Of a stretch of DNA of 64,000 bases, positions 1 to 9,473 are shown piece after piece (within the stretch, counting starts at the first letter, position 1; every line of letters starts with the position of its first letter). Below the pieces are notes generated by a model that was not told the origin of the DNA, did not search any database, and saw only the letters and a program-made list of their open reading frames with translations. The translations under genes and the position numbers were made by a program. This stretch comes from Salinicoccus luteus DSM 17002 (GTDB lineage: Bacteria > Bacillota > Bacilli > Staphylococcales > Salinicoccaceae): the NCBI RefSeq assembly GCF_000712035.1, contig NZ_JONV01000009.1:62001-126000 (forward strand), read 5' to 3'.

Positions 1-949
1 TTCCCTGTGTATTGACAGAAACCGTTTCATCTGGAGACCAACCAAGCTTTTCTATTACCATATCCACTAGTGCTGTGTCATTTTTAGGATACACACCCAG
101 ACAGTCACCGGGCTCAAACGGTATATTGAAGTCTTCGAGTGATAACTCAATATGTCTGGTTTCTTTGTTGGATCCACGTCCGTTCAAATTCAAATTTTCC
201 AGAATTTCAGCCATATATGGGTTTGTTCTGGAATATACAGGACTTGCTTCAGAGTCCGGCGCATCTATTTCTGGAATTGAAACAGTCGAATCATTATTTG
301 ACGAATTCGTCAGTTTAAGCAGTACATTTCCCATCCATTCTTCAGCAGGTTCATCGAAATCTAAATCACAATCGATTCTTTCAGCAATTCTTTCTCCGCC
401 AAGTTCTTCAAGACGTTTATCAAAATCTTTTCCGGTCTGGCAGAAGAACTCATAGGACGCATCTCCGAGTGAAAGGACTGAAAACCTCAAGTCCGTTAAC
501 TTTGGCGCTTTTCTGCTGTGGAGGAATTCATGGAAGGAAACGGCATTTTCAGGTGGATCACCTTCACCATGTGTAGCAGAAATTATGAACAGATCCTCCA
601 CTTTCTTTAAATCTTTTGGTTTGAAATTTTCAAGGGAGGAAAGTTTTACGGTAAACTCTTTCTCTTTTAGTCTGGTTTCCAATGATTCCGCCAAACTTTG
701 TGCATTACCTGTTTCAGAACCAAACAGTATGGTTATTTCCCGGGTTTTAGAGGGGCTGTTCGTATTCAGCAGATACTCTGCTACTTCCTGGGACGGTGCA
801 TCAACATTTTCTTTAATTCCAGCCTGCTGGTTTGCAGTGAGGTATCCACTGAACCAGATTTTTTGTTCTGTTGTCAGTGTAGGAAGTATCTGGTTGATCT
901 TTTCAGTCTGTTCTTCATTAAACGGGCTATTGGTTACGGTTAGATGCAA
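1..949 (-). CDS. cysJ: Sulfite reductase [NADPH] flavoprotein subunit, partial (C-terminus outside window)
   Basis: Electron-transfer (FAD/FMN) subunit of assimilatory sulfite reductase, which passes NADPH electrons to the CysI hemoprotein for reduction of sulfite to sulfide. No stop occurs before the left edge, so about 316 N-terminal codons are visible. The start is a TTG at 949, supported by GGATGAGGTGAT just upstream; the protein begins MHLTVTNSPF, as I remember Bacillus CysJ doing. The FMN-binding flavodoxin domain shows LFGSETGNAQ and ATHGEGDPP, and the start of the FAD/NAD reductase domain shows FEPGDCLGVYPKN. It lies 119 bp downstream of cysH on the same strand, so co-transcription is likely. 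CysI would be expected just beyond the window edge. Confidence 0.9.
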   Translation of the reverse strand, partial: MHLTVTNSPFNEEQTEKINQILPTLTTEQKIWFSGYLTANQQAGIKENVDAPSQEVAEYLLNTNSPSKTREITILFGSETGNAQSLAESLETRLKEKEFTVKLSSLENFKPKDLKKVEDLFIISATHGEGDPPENAVSFHEFLHSRKAPKLTDLRFSVLSLGDASYEFFCQTGKDFDKRLEELGGERIAERIDCDLDFDEPAEEWMGNVLLKLTNSSNNDSTVSIPEIDAPDSEASPVYSRTNPYMAEILENLNLNGRGSNKETRHIELSLEDFNIPFEPGDCLGVYPKNDTALVDMVIEKLGWSPDETVSVNTQG

Positions 950-1068
950 GGAAAATCACCTCATCCTATCTGTCTTTTTAATTAATATGGAGGACATATA
1001 CATATTATCCCTACCATAAAACTATGTTTTAACTGCAAAAAAATATGCTTTTTCAAGCTGGTTGATTC

Positions 1069-1803
1069 CTATTTGGAATGGTCACTTGCGGTATGCAGTC
1101 CACATTCAGTTTTACTGGAGCCGGCCCATCTGCCATCACGTGAGTCACCTGAAGATGAGACTTGGGAGGTACACGGTATGCATCCAATACTTGGATATTG
1201 AAAATCGTGAAGTTCATTGTAAGGCAGGTCGTACTTCTGGATGTAATCCCAGACATCATCCCATGTCCAATGGATGAGAGGGCATACTTTAATCGACTTG
1301 AAGCGTTCATCCTTATTGACAAAATCGGTATTTTGGCGACTTGGCGACTGTTCCCTCCTCAAACCGGAAATCCATGCTGATGCACCGGACAGGACATCTT
1401 CAAGCGGCTTTATTTTACGGATGAAGCAGCATTGGTTCGGATTGCTTTTCCAGAGTGATTCGCCATGTTTTTCTGTCTGCTCTTCAAGTGTAAGATCGGG
1501 TTTCTTTAGTTTGATGGACAGTTCAGGGTATCTTTCCTTAACTCTGTCAATCAGGTCATAAGTTTCCTGGAAGTGGATCCCGGTATCCAAAAACACGATT
1601 TGAGCATCTTTTTTCACTTTGGATATCAAATTGATGAGTACCATGCTTTCGGCCCCAAAGCTGCAGGAATAAATAATAGAGTCACCAAAGTTTCCATATG
1701 CCCATTCTAAAATCTGTGATGCGCCTTTGGTCTGGTCTGCAGGAATTAAATCTTGAAAAGGATCATTTGTAAAACTTTCATAAGTGAGCTCTGATTCTGT
1801 CAT
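1069..1803 (-). CDS. cysH: Adenylyl-sulfate/phosphoadenylyl-sulfate reductase
   Basis: Thioredoxin-dependent reductase that makes sulfite from activated sulfate in cysteine biosynthesis. The protein has 244 residues. The PP-loop-type SFGAES motif is at residues 48-53, the paired cysteines C125-C126 and C208-xx-C211 are the ligand set for a [4Fe-4S] cluster, and the catalytic ECGLH signature is at 233-237 near the C-terminus. The four-cysteine set points to APS (adenylyl sulfate) as a substrate, as in Bacillus, rather than PAPS only. The start ATG at 1803 is preceded by AGGGGG. First visible gene of a cysH-cysJ unit; the 420-bp upstream region carries several dyads that could be operators. Confidence 0.92.
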   Translation of the reverse strand: MTESELTYESFTNDPFQDLIPADQTKGASQILEWAYGNFGDSIIYSCSFGAESMVLINLISKVKKDAQIVFLDTGIHFQETYDLIDRVKERYPELSIKLKKPDLTLEEQTEKHGESLWKSNPNQCCFIRKIKPLEDVLSGASAWISGLRREQSPSRQNTDFVNKDERFKSIKVCPLIHWTWDDVWDYIQKYDLPYNELHDFQYPSIGCIPCTSQVSSSGDSRDGRWAGSSKTECGLHTASDHSK

Positions 1804-1830
1804 ACTTTTATTAACCCCCTTGTTATATTA

Positions 1831-1851
1831 AGAATTTTTTCAAAAAATTCT
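1831..1851. promoter_or_regulatory. 21-bp perfect dyad in the cysH leader
   Basis: Arms AGAATTTTTT and AAAAAATTCT are separated by one base, 27 bp upstream of the cysH start codon. It could be an operator or an RNA hairpin in the leader; it is not followed by a usable T-run. A related half-site, AGAATTTTTTG, recurs at 1930-1940. Confidence 0.5.
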
Positions 1852-1883
1852 GTCGAAAATTTCATTGACAGTATTTTCTTCTC

Positions 1884-1924
1884 TTATAGAAAACCTTTAG
1901 TTTGCTTATAGAATCCTTCTATAA
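1884..1924. promoter_or_regulatory. Candidate operator array upstream of cysH
   Basis: TTATAGAA occurs at 1884-1891. The dyad TTATAGAA-TCC-TTCTATAA occupies 1906-1924. The two same-orientation half-sites start 22 bp apart, about two helical turns, as expected for cooperative binding on one DNA face. A sulfur regulator such as CymR is a natural candidate from function, but I cannot match the sequence to a known consensus. Confidence 0.45.
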
Positions 1925-2164
1925 TAGATAGAATTTTTTGAAAATAATTAATTATGAGGATTATCATATCCGATAAATTATTTCATGTCAACGATAAAAT
2001 ATAGTTTTTTACTATGATTTACAGCATCTCAAATCCATGGCTATTTATGGAGGTTAACAAGAAATTAAGCATTTGATTAACTTGTGCTTAAAACTAAAAA
2101 TTCAGTTGCTTTGAAAAGATGAAAGCAAGAAGACCATTTATTTTCTTTAAAACTTAAAATACAG

Positions 2165-2194
2165 TTGAAAATGAAATTTATATCATGCTATAAT
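2165..2194 (+). promoter_or_regulatory. SigA-type promoter of the tRNA pair
   Basis: TTGAAA at 2165-2170 and TATAAT at 2189-2194 are separated by 18 bp, and the -10 ends about 30 bp before the first tRNA. The rest of 1804-2225 contains only the cysH dyads and AT-rich DNA with no convincing ORF. Confidence 0.6.
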
Positions 2195-2225
2195 AACCTT
2201 TGTGTTCAGAGTCACCATCCAATGC

Positions 2226-2297
2226 GGCCCGTTGGTCAAGTGGTTAAGACACCGCCCTTTCACGGCGGTAACACGGGTTCGAATCCCGTACGGGTCA
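2226..2297 (+). tRNA. tRNA-Glu (anticodon TTC)
   Basis: A 72-nt cloverleaf. The acceptor stem pairs GGCCCGT with ACGGGTC (one G-U pair), the anticodon loop reads CTTTCAC inside a CCGCC/GGCGG stem, and the T arm contains GGTTCGAATCC. No CCA is encoded. It is transcribed together with the following tRNA-Asp. Confidence 0.95.
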
Positions 2298-2317
2298 CTT
2301 TCTAATATCATCACCAT

Positions 2318-2390
2318 GGTCCCGTGGTGTAGCGGTTAACATGCCTGCCTGTCACGCAGGAGATCGCGGGTTCGATTCCCGTCGGGACCG
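2318..2390 (+). tRNA. tRNA-Asp (anticodon GTC)
   Basis: A 73-nt cloverleaf. The acceptor stem pairs GGTCCCG with CGGGACC, with discriminator G; the anticodon loop reads CTGTCAC inside a CCTGC/GCAGG stem; the T arm is GGTTCGATTCC. No CCA is encoded. It follows tRNA-Glu by 20 bp and is followed by an intrinsic terminator. Confidence 0.95.
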
Positions 2391-2399
2391 TACTTCAGG

Positions 2400-2431
2400 A
2401 GCTGTCAGCATACTATGCTGGTGGCTTTTTT
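2400..2431 (+). terminator. Intrinsic terminator of the tRNA operon
   Basis: A hairpin with arms AGCTGTCAGCATA and TGCTGGTGGCT (one G-U-rich patch) is followed by TTTTTT at 2426-2431. Confidence 0.8.
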
Positions 2432-2524
2432 GTTATGGTGGAATGGAAATAAGGATGGAAAAGTGATACATTTATAATGGATATGAGTATGGAAATAGGC
2501 ACCTAAGGAAAGTGAGGGAATGAA

Positions 2525-3226
2525 ATGCCGAAGAAGATTGTCGTAGTGGATGACGAGAGACCCATCGCGGATATACTGGAGTTCAACCTCGAGAAGGAAG
2601 GATATGAAGTGCATTGTGCCTACGATGGAATCGATGCACTGGAAATGATACTTGAAGTCGTGCCGGATATTGTATTGCTCGACATCATGCTGCCGGGCAT
2701 GGATGGCATGGAAGTATGCCGGGAAGTCCGCAAGACGCACGATATGCCGATCATCATGCTGACAGCCAAAGATTCCGAAATAGATAAGGTGCTCGGTCTG
2801 GAACTCGGAGCCGATGACTATGTGACGAAGCCGTTTTCGACACGTGAGCTGATCGCCCGGGTGAAAGCGAACTTGAGAAGGAAGAGCGATACGGGAGTAA
2901 AGGACAAGGAACCGGAAAACAACAACATCCAGATAAAGGATATCACGATCCTTCCGGACTCCTATGCCATAAAGAAGCACGGCAAGGATATTGAACTTAC
3001 CCACCGGGAATTCGAACTGTTCAACTATCTGGCACAGCACCTCTCGCAGGTCATGACACGGGAACATCTGCTTGAGACGGTATGGGGCTATGATTATTTT
3101 GGGGATGTACGGACAGTCGATGTAACTGTAAGACGCCTCAGGGAGAAGATCGAAGCAGATCCATCCCATCCTGAATACCTGATGACAAGAAGAGGTGTCG
3201 GATATTACATTCAAGGTGACGAATAA
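2525..3226 (+). CDS. walR: Two-component response regulator WalR (YycF)
   Basis: OmpR-family regulator of the essential WalKR system that controls peptidoglycan hydrolases. The protein has 233 residues. The receiver domain (about 1-115) has the acidic pair D9-D10 and phospho-acceptor D53 in [10 protein letters not shown], with K103-type TKPFSTREL at its end. The winged-helix domain (about 135-231) contains [11 protein letters not shown] and [13 protein letters not shown]. First gene of a five-gene operon. It sits 13-16 bp from walK, and the closeness of the tRNA terminator upstream suggests its own promoter in 2432-2520. Confidence 0.97.
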   Translation: MPKKIVVVDDERPIADILEFNLEKEGYEVHCAYDGIDALEMILEVVPDIVLLDIMLPGMDGMEVCREVRKTHDMPIIMLTAKDSEIDKVLGLELGADDYVTKPFSTRELIARVKANLRRKSDTGVKDKEPENNNIQIKDITILPDSYAIKKHGKDIELTHREFELFNYLAQHLSQVMTREHLLETVWGYDYFGDVRTVDVTVRRLREKIEADPSHPEYLMTRRGVGYYIQGDE

Positions 3227-3241
3227 AGGAGTTAACTTTTG

Positions 3242-5083
3242 ATGAAGCAGTTTTTCAGAAACTTGCAGTCTCTTCATATAAAGCTTGTTATCATATATGT
3301 GCTCCTCATCGTCATCGGCATGCAGATCATCGGTCTGTATTTTACGAATACGCTTGAGAAAGAGTTGACCGGAAACTTCCAGGACAACATCGAGACACAG
3401 GTGAGTCTCATAGATACGAGGATCAACGAACTCTACACCGAGTATGGAGATGATAGTGAACAGTTCCGTGAAGAGATTCAGAATCTGCTTTCCGACTATG
3501 GAAACAGGCCGGAAATCGAGGAAATCAGATATGTGAACTCTGATAATGTCCTCGTGGGCACAAGCCGAATCTCCAATGAATCGAGCATCGGTTCGAGGAT
3601 CAATGCCCCGCTCACCGAAGAAGCAATCACTACCGGCACGCGCAATGAGGAGATCTATGTCGATGTGGAACAGAACCATCAGCGTGTCTGGCTGCTCAAC
3701 CAGCCGGTCATACAGGACAACCAGATCCTCGGTGCCATATATACGGCTTCGAATATAGAAACGGTATACCAGCAGCTGGAGGCGATCAACAACACCTTCA
3801 TCATTGCCACTGTAATTTCACTGATCATCACAAGCATCCTCGGCATCTTCATTGCACGGACCATTACAAAGCCCATTACAGATATGCGGAATCAGGCGCT
3901 CCTCATGTCGGAAGGTGATTATACATCCCGCGTAAAAATCTACAGCAGTGATGAAATCGGCGAACTCGCAGGCTCCTTCAACATCCTGTCGAAGCGTGTC
4001 CAAGAGGCACAGGCGAATACTGAAAGTGAGAAGAAGCGCCTGGATTCCGTCATCACCCACATGTCGGACGGCATCATCGCCACAGACCGCAGAGGACGCA
4101 TCCGTGTCGTCAACGAGATGGCTCTGGATATGCTCGGCATGTCGGGTAAGAATCTCCATGGAGAGGACATGCTGGAACTTTTGAAACTGGAGGAGGATAT
4201 GGCGCTTGAAGACATCCAGGAGATGAATGAAAGCCAGCTGATTTTCGTCGATCAAGATGACGAGGAGACGACGATCCGGGTAAGCTTCTCGACGATCGTG
4301 AAGGATACCGGATTCATCAATGGATATATCGCAGTACTTCATGATGTAACCGAACAGGAACGTGTAGATAATGAGCGCAGGGAATTCGTGGCAAACGTCT
4401 CCCATGAACTCAGGACTCCGCTCACTTCCATGAGGAGCTATATCGAAGCCCTCCAGGAAGGGGCATGGAGGAATGAAAAGCTTGCACCGAAATTCCTGGG
4501 TGTGACACGCGAGGAGACGGATCGGATGATCCGCCTCGTAGAAGATTTGCTGCAGCTTTCCAGAATGGACAATGAGGCAGAGGAGCTGGAACGTGAAATT
4601 GTCGATTTCAACCAGTTCCTGAACCGGATCATCGACCGTTTCGAGATGACGCATAAGGATGATGTGGAGTTTGTCCGCAATATTCCTGAGACTCCGATTT
4701 TCACGGAGATTGCCATGGACAAGATGGGACAGGTGCTTGATAATGTCATCTCCAACGCCATCAAATACTCGAACAGCAATTACAAAAAAGTGGAGTTCCA
4801 TGTGAAACAGAACCGTCTGTACAACAGGATGACGGTCCAGATCAAAGACAATGGACTCGGCATACCGGCGAGCAAGGTCGAGCGTATATTCGAGCGCTTC
4901 TATCGTGTGGATAAGGGCCGGGCCCGCAAAATGGGCGGCACCGGACTCGGGCTCGCCATTTCGAAGGAAATAGTGGAAGCACATGATGGCAGGATATGGG
5001 CAAACAGTGTTGAGAACAAAGGCACGACGATATTCATCAATCTGCCATGCGAAACGCTCGAGGAGGATGATTGGGATGTATAG
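3242..5083 (+). CDS. walK: Sensor histidine kinase WalK (YycG)
   Basis: Membrane kinase that phosphorylates WalR. About 613 residues. TM helix about 14-35, an extracellular Cache/PAS-like domain about 36-184, TM helix about 185-205, HAMP about 206-258, and a cytoplasmic PAS about 260-373. HisKA contains [13 protein letters not shown] with phospho-His about 388, and HATPase contains [12 protein letters not shown] and [12 protein letters not shown]. Four residues matching the zinc site described in the S. aureus WalK PAS domain are conserved (H273, D276, H367, E371). AAAGGAG at 3225-3231 suits either ATG 3242 or the TTG at 3239; I chose the ATG. Its stop overlaps walH by 8 bp. Confidence 0.96.
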   Translation: MKQFFRNLQSLHIKLVIIYVLLIVIGMQIIGLYFTNTLEKELTGNFQDNIETQVSLIDTRINELYTEYGDDSEQFREEIQNLLSDYGNRPEIEEIRYVNSDNVLVGTSRISNESSIGSRINAPLTEEAITTGTRNEEIYVDVEQNHQRVWLLNQPVIQDNQILGAIYTASNIETVYQQLEAINNTFIIATVISLIITSILGIFIARTITKPITDMRNQALLMSEGDYTSRVKIYSSDEIGELAGSFNILSKRVQEAQANTESEKKRLDSVITHMSDGIIATDRRGRIRVVNEMALDMLGMSGKNLHGEDMLELLKLEEDMALEDIQEMNESQLIFVDQDDEETTIRVSFSTIVKDTGFINGYIAVLHDVTEQERVDNERREFVANVSHELRTPLTSMRSYIEALQEGAWRNEKLAPKFLGVTREETDRMIRLVEDLLQLSRMDNEAEELEREIVDFNQFLNRIIDRFEMTHKDDVEFVRNIPETPIFTEIAMDKMGQVLDNVISNAIKYSNSNYKKVEFHVKQNRLYNRMTVQIKDNGLGIPASKVERIFERFYRVDKGRARKMGGTGLGLAISKEIVEAHDGRIWANSVENKGTTIFINLPCETLEEDDWDV

Positions 5084-6389
5084 GGAAACAGCCAAATCGG
5101 TTCTCCTCTTTCTTCTTGTTGTCAGCAGTGCCATACTGACCTATATGGTATGGAGCTACCAGCCGGAATTTTCACAGATTGATACGACAATCGAATCCAC
5201 CTCCAATATCGGCCAGGGGGAGCCTGTTCCATTCGACAGCGTCATGCGCGCCTATCAGCTCATCTGGGTGGATGGAGAAAATGTCAGAGGAACGATAGAA
5301 GAAAATGCTGTGGTAGGTGTCAGAGAATTTCTGGATGGCACCGAAATCGAAGGTATAGATGTCTACAATAATATGAACCGTCTGGAGCCTGCAGTGAAGG
5401 AGAATGGTAATGAAGAATTTCTGATCGTCGACTATCCCTCAGAAATACCCTCCAAGTCTCTTTTCCAGGTGCTTGGATTCACATATGAAGGCACTCTGCC
5501 CGATTACAACTTCGACCGTATCGTCGTGGACATCGCCTCCCCCCAGGTCACCTTCTATCTGTTGAATGAAGCGCTGGATCGTGTGGCGGTAGCCCAGACG
5601 AATATAGACAGCGCGTACCTGCTCTCCATTGTCAATGAGTATGAAAATTCCTTCGAAGACTACACCTCCATCATCACCAACCAGCAGACATCCAATAATA
5701 AGACAGCCATATATGGACCGGATGATCCGGGGGAAGTGAGCATAGAGAATTTTCTTTCGACACAGATCAGCATAGACACGGTCAATGACCTGCTTTTCAT
5801 GGAAGATGAAATCAGCGTGACCCAGAATGAGGATGTGTATGTATACGAAGGGGAAAACAGTCTGGCGACCTACAACACGGAAACCTACAACTATGTATAC
5901 ACCAATCTGGATGAATCCCTGACGTCCGATCGCAACCCCCATCAGACCATCCAGCGGAGTTTCAATTTCCTCAATTCCCATATAGGTCTAGCACCGGAAC
6001 ATATGCTGTTCGACTATGATGAGGAAGGCAGCCAGTCGACATACCGGTATACATTGAATGGCTACGCCGTGTTCAGTGATGAAATTGCCCATACCGTCAC
6101 AACGAAATATGGCAGCAATGCACTGTTCGAATACGAACGGCCCCTGCTCTACATCAATGCACAGATTCCAAGTGAAGAAACGAAGTCACTTGCCCGTATT
6201 GAAGATGTCCGTTATCAGATTGCCCTGAATGAAGACATCGACCTGCAGAAAATATCGAAAATCACCATCGGTTATGATATGCGCTTCTCGGAGTCGCAGA
6301 CGGAACTCAATGTGGTCGAGTTCTTACCAGAATGGTATGTGAAGTACGACGGGGAATGGATGCGGTTCAATGAAGGGGGTCTGGAGTAA
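5076..6389 (+). CDS. walH: WalK regulatory membrane protein WalH (YycH)
   Basis: Accessory protein with one N-terminal TM helix (about 6-26) and a large extracytoplasmic part. In Staphylococcus and Bacillus YycH binds WalK with YycI and tunes its activity. About 437 residues, the usual length. An upstream ATG at 5067 directly abuts AGGAGG (5061-5066) and cannot use it, so ATG 5076, nine bases away, is the start. The gene overlaps walK by 8 bp and walI by 1 bp (TAATG), indicating translational coupling. Confidence 0.92.
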   Translation: MYRETAKSVLLFLLVVSSAILTYMVWSYQPEFSQIDTTIESTSNIGQGEPVPFDSVMRAYQLIWVDGENVRGTIEENAVVGVREFLDGTEIEGIDVYNNMNRLEPAVKENGNEEFLIVDYPSEIPSKSLFQVLGFTYEGTLPDYNFDRIVVDIASPQVTFYLLNEALDRVAVAQTNIDSAYLLSIVNEYENSFEDYTSIITNQQTSNNKTAIYGPDDPGEVSIENFLSTQISIDTVNDLLFMEDEISVTQNEDVYVYEGENSLATYNTETYNYVYTNLDESLTSDRNPHQTIQRSFNFLNSHIGLAPEHMLFDYDEEGSQSTYRYTLNGYAVFSDEIAHTVTTKYGSNALFEYERPLLYINAQIPSEETKSLARIEDVRYQIALNEDIDLQKISKITIGYDMRFSESQTELNVVEFLPEWYVKYDGEWMRFNEGGLE

Positions 6390-7165
6390 TGGATTGGAAA
6401 TTGACCAAGTCTCTCTATATTCTCGTTTTTCTGCTCATCAACGTCGCCCTCCTCATGATGTACTACAACAAGCAGCAGGAGGACATCAGGGAAATTGAAA
6501 ATTCACCAGGGGTGCTTGAAGAAACCAATATCGACCTGACACAGCTTCCCGAGCATCAGCCTGAAAAACTGAATATACTCGCTGGTGAGAAAGTGGACTT
6601 CAACGAAGTCGAAGAAGTCTCTGAAGCCAGTGTTGAAATTATCAATGATGGCTACATCATCCAGGAGGATTTTGAAGCTGGAAGCGGTACACTCGAAATG
6701 ACGGCGGAATCCCTCCGGAGGCATAAGGAAGAACAGGTTTACAGGGGCGGAAATTACCAGTATGATGACATAATGAGCAATGACAACGCCATGCTTTTCA
6801 ACCAATACTATGGTGATTATCCGATTTTCAACAATGAAGCGGCACGTTTGATATATAGAGGGAATGGTACGGAAGCGATAGAATATGAGCAGGGTTACAT
6901 CACAAATCTGCGTGAAAACAGCCTTACTTCCCCGATTGCAGTCAGAAATCCAAGACAGGTTGTGTCGGATCTCTATATGCGGCAAAGGATATCCGAGGAA
7001 GCAGTGATAGAAAATGCAAGACTCGGCTACTATATTATCCTGAGCGATGATGACCAGGTGCTTCTCAGACCGAAATGGGAACTCCAGATTACAGATCAGG
7101 GTGTCGAAAAGGCAATTTATGTCGATGCCATCAGTGAAACAGAAGATATTATCGAAAGTGAGTGA
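6389..7165 (+). CDS. walI: WalK regulatory membrane protein WalI (YycI)
   Basis: 258 residues: one N-terminal TM helix (about 7-25, TKSLYILVFLLINVALLMM) and an extracytoplasmic domain, the YycI architecture that heterodimerises with WalH next to WalK. The start codon shares one base with the walH stop (TAATG). walJ follows immediately. Confidence 0.9.
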   Translation: MDWKLTKSLYILVFLLINVALLMMYYNKQQEDIREIENSPGVLEETNIDLTQLPEHQPEKLNILAGEKVDFNEVEEVSEASVEIINDGYIIQEDFEAGSGTLEMTAESLRRHKEEQVYRGGNYQYDDIMSNDNAMLFNQYYGDYPIFNNEAARLIYRGNGTEAIEYEQGYITNLRENSLTSPIAVRNPRQVVSDLYMRQRISEEAVIENARLGYYIILSDDDQVLLRPKWELQITDQGVEKAIYVDAISETEDIIESE

Positions 7166-7170
7166 CAGTA

Positions 7171-7959
7171 ATGAAGATGAGCGTGTTAGCCAGCGGTTCC
7201 ACCGGGAACAGCACGTATATAGAAACTGAAAAAGGCAGCCTGCTCATAGACGTGGGACTCTCCTGCAAACGTATAGAGGAGTCGCTGAATACATTGGATA
7301 CTTCCTTGAAGAATATCGATGCCATACTCATCACCCATGAGCACAGTGACCATATCAAAGGTCTCAAAGTCATTTCCAAACGCTATGGCATTCCAATCTA
7401 TGCCAATGAGAAGACGTGGCAGAGGATAGAAGCCAAGGATATCGAAGTCCATAGCGACAAGAAGTTCCACTTCAATCCCTTGGAGGAAAAAGAACTGCTC
7501 GGCATGGATGTACAATCCTTCAGTGTCTCCCATGACGCCATAGATCCACAATTCTATACATTCATGAAAGACAACAGGAAACTCTCCATCATCACCGATA
7601 CAGGTTATGTCTCCGATCAGATGAAGGGTATCATCAAGGAAAGTGACTGTTTTGTATTTGAAAGCAATCATGATGTCGATATGCTCAGAATGGGCAGATA
7701 TCCATGGGTGACCAAGCAGAGGATACTATCCGATGTCGGACATGTTTCAAACGAGGATGCTGCACACGCCATGCGTGACGTTATAACCGACCGTACAAAA
7801 CGCATATATCTCAGCCATCTGAGTTTGGACAACAATATAAAGGAACTGGCGAAGATGAGCGTCGAGCAGGTACTGAACCAATATGATATCGATACGGACA
7901 ACCATGTAACGATAAGCGATACAGACAAAGCCGTACCGACAAAGATATATCAGATATAA
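7171..7959 (+). CDS. walJ: Metallo-beta-lactamase-fold exonuclease-like protein WalJ (YycJ/VicX)
   Basis: Last gene of the wal operon, 262 residues. The MBL metal motif is THEHSDH near residue 56-62, with further metal ligands in ITDTGYVS, ESNHD and LSHLS. The family is implicated in coordinating DNA processing or division with the WalKR system, and family members have 5' exonuclease activity. Start: an upstream GTG at 7162 overlaps the walI stop, but the conserved N-terminus (MKMSVLASGSTGN) supports ATG 7171 (or 7177). No recognisable Shine-Dalgarno, so coupling to walI is likely. Confidence 0.92.
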   Translation: MKMSVLASGSTGNSTYIETEKGSLLIDVGLSCKRIEESLNTLDTSLKNIDAILITHEHSDHIKGLKVISKRYGIPIYANEKTWQRIEAKDIEVHSDKKFHFNPLEEKELLGMDVQSFSVSHDAIDPQFYTFMKDNRKLSIITDTGYVSDQMKGIIKESDCFVFESNHDVDMLRMGRYPWVTKQRILSDVGHVSNEDAAHAMRDVITDRTKRIYLSHLSLDNNIKELAKMSVEQVLNQYDIDTDNHVTISDTDKAVPTKIYQI

Positions 7960-7962
7960 AAG

Positions 7963-8238
7963 TTATCCACGGAAATGTGTGAAAACTCTGTGGATAAATA
8001 GTCATAAATGTGGGTAAAGTATAAAAAGTGTGGATAAGTAAGCAGTCAGTCGTGTAAAACTGGCTGTTTTATTTATATTTATGTGGATTTAATGAGTAAA
8101 CAAAAGTAATATTCATGAATAATGAGTATTTATCCGTGGATATGTTAAAAAAATGTGGATAACTATTAGTCTATGCATGAAAATAGATGAACTACTGTGA
8201 ATATCCTCACTATAGTTCATCTACAATACTGTGGATAA
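7963..8238. promoter_or_regulatory. Cluster of DnaA boxes
   Basis: Perfect TGTGGATAA (complement of TTATCCACA) occurs at 7989-7997, 8029-8037, 8154-8162 and 8230-8238. One-mismatch boxes are TTATCCACG at 7963-7971 and TGTGGGTAA at 8009-8017, with a weaker one at 8082-8090. All but the first are in the same orientation. AT-rich DNA lies between about 8065 and 8130. This fills the 285-bp gap between walJ and the next gene. It resembles a DnaA titration or binding cluster rather than a gene promoter. Confidence 0.85.
8184..8223. repeat. 11-bp perfect inverted repeat inside the DnaA-box cluster
   Basis: TAGATGAACTA (8184-8194) and TAGTTCATCTA (8213-8223) flank an 18-nt spacer. There is no T-run, so it is not a standard terminator for either neighbour. 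It could fold in single-stranded DNA or RNA, or bind a protein. Confidence 0.6.
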
Positions 8239-8244
8239 GTCAAA

Positions 8245-8889
8245 CTAACCGGCGTTTCTTTCAGCAAAAATCTCCTTTACCGACTTCTCATCAATCTGAC
8301 TATTTCTTATACCTTCTTCATCACAGCACATCTCCCCATAGACAGTAAACGTATCATTGGTGTATTGATAGATGAAAGGGACGTCCGTTTTCTCATAAAG
8401 GTTCTTCATCAAATTTTCGACGGCTCTCGAAGAAGTGGAAAATGAAATTTCCAGGTTTTCCTCGTCGACCACCGTATCTATCGCATTCCCTTTTGTATTC
8501 CAGTGATCATTCGCCCATTCGAAGAAGTCAGGATAGCCATATTCCATTATATTCTCATAATATTTCTGCCCCAGGTCTATGCGTTCCTCTGCCACCAGAA
8601 TCTGTTCCTTTTCCTGAGCGGCTGCCTGCGCAATAATCTCCTCGACATTCGTATAATGCTTATCCTTGAGATCTTCAATGAGAGAGACCTGCTCTTCCCT
8701 GTCGAGGGTGTTATAGTAGGAGCCAATGGCGGCATCCTGATAGGGGATGTGCTCTACCTTCAGAGCGTCCGGTATCGGTTCTATTGAATTGAAATCAAAA
8801 TCTTTTCCGTCTTTGATGGCGTAATCGATTATCCTCCGAAGCTCGTCCAAGTTCCGGAATTTCAGTATACTGTAAGTTGTATTTGACAT
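8245..8889 (-). CDS. YubB/Api92-like ferredoxin-fold protein (accessory, function unknown)
   Basis: 214 residues, soluble and acidic. The features DFNSIEPIPDAL near residue 33, and DFFEWANDHWNTKGNA near 121-136, match the conserved tryptophan-rich signature of the YubB/DUF1281 family found on plasmids, phages and in accessory chromosomal DNA. The biochemical role is not established to my knowledge. The start at 8889 has AAGGGAG seven bases upstream. It lies convergently behind walJ and divergent from rlmH, between two genes that are usually close neighbours in staphylococci, so it looks like an insertion into a conserved locus. Confidence 0.7.
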   Translation of the reverse strand: MSNTTYSILKFRNLDELRRIIDYAIKDGKDFDFNSIEPIPDALKVEHIPYQDAAIGSYYNTLDREEQVSLIEDLKDKHYTNVEEIIAQAAAQEKEQILVAEERIDLGQKYYENIMEYGYPDFFEWANDHWNTKGNAIDTVVDEENLEISFSTSSRAVENLMKNLYEKTDVPFIYQYTNDTFTVYGEMCCDEEGIRNSQIDEKSVKEIFAERNAG

Positions 8890-8993
8890 ATGATTACTCC
8901 CTTCTCACTTTATGTGTATAAAGTTACTCTAATTATTTAACAATTCAGAATTATAGTCAAGCTATTATAGCTCGTACAAAAGGATGATTTAAA

Positions 8994-9473
8994 ATGAAAG
9001 TCACACTGATCAGTGTTGGAAAGTTGAAAGAAAAGTATTGGAAGCAGGCTGTTGAGGAGTATAAAAAGCGTATCAGCGGCTATGCAAAGCTCGAACTCAT
9101 TGAAATCCCCGATGAAAAGGAGCCGAACAATGCAAGTGCTAAAGATATCGAAATTATCAAGGAGAAGGAAGCTGAGAAGATTCTATCCAAAATCAAGGAT
9201 ACACAGCACGTGGTCACCTTGGAAATTAAAGGCAAAGCGTATACCAGTGAAGCATTGGCAGAAGAGTATCAAAAATGGATGAATACCGGCAGGAGTGATG
9301 TCGTATTCATCATCGGCGGCAGCAATGGCCTTGGAGAAAGTGTGCGTAGGCGTTCCGACCAGGCAATCAGTTTCGGCGCCCTCACCTACCCTCATCAGAT
9401 GATGAAAGTCATGCTGCTTGAACAGATATTCAGGGTGAATAAGGTCATCAGGAATGAGAGTTATCATAAATAA
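8994..9473 (+). CDS. rlmH: 23S rRNA pseudouridine-1915 N3-methyltransferase RlmH (OrfX)
   Basis: SPOUT-family enzyme that methylates pseudouridine 1915 in helix 69 of 23S rRNA, using SAM. 159 residues, the exact family length. The SAM-binding trefoil knot shows VFIIGGSNGLGESV and the conserved C-terminus ends in ESYHK. In staphylococci the last codons of this gene are the chromosomal attachment site for SCC elements. Confidence 0.97.
   Translation: MKVTLISVGKLKEKYWKQAVEEYKKRISGYAKLELIEIPDEKEPNNASAKDIEIIKEKEAEKILSKIKDTQHVVTLEIKGKAYTSEALAEEYQKWMNTGRSDVVFIIGGSNGLGESVRRRSDQAISFGALTYPHQMMKVMLLEQIFRVNKVIRNESYHK

Noticed and set aside
1804-2225. Possible SAM (S-box) riboswitch or T-box upstream of cysH
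   Set aside because: No conserved S-box core and no T-box sequence are visible; only dyads are present.
2405-3679. 424-codon minus-strand ORF antisense to walR and walK
   Set aside because: Overlaps two well-supported genes, has no RBS and the composition of a codon-bias shadow.
3818-5134. 438-codon minus-strand ORF antisense to walK
   Set aside because: Long because of the GC-rich third positions of walK; no family resemblance.
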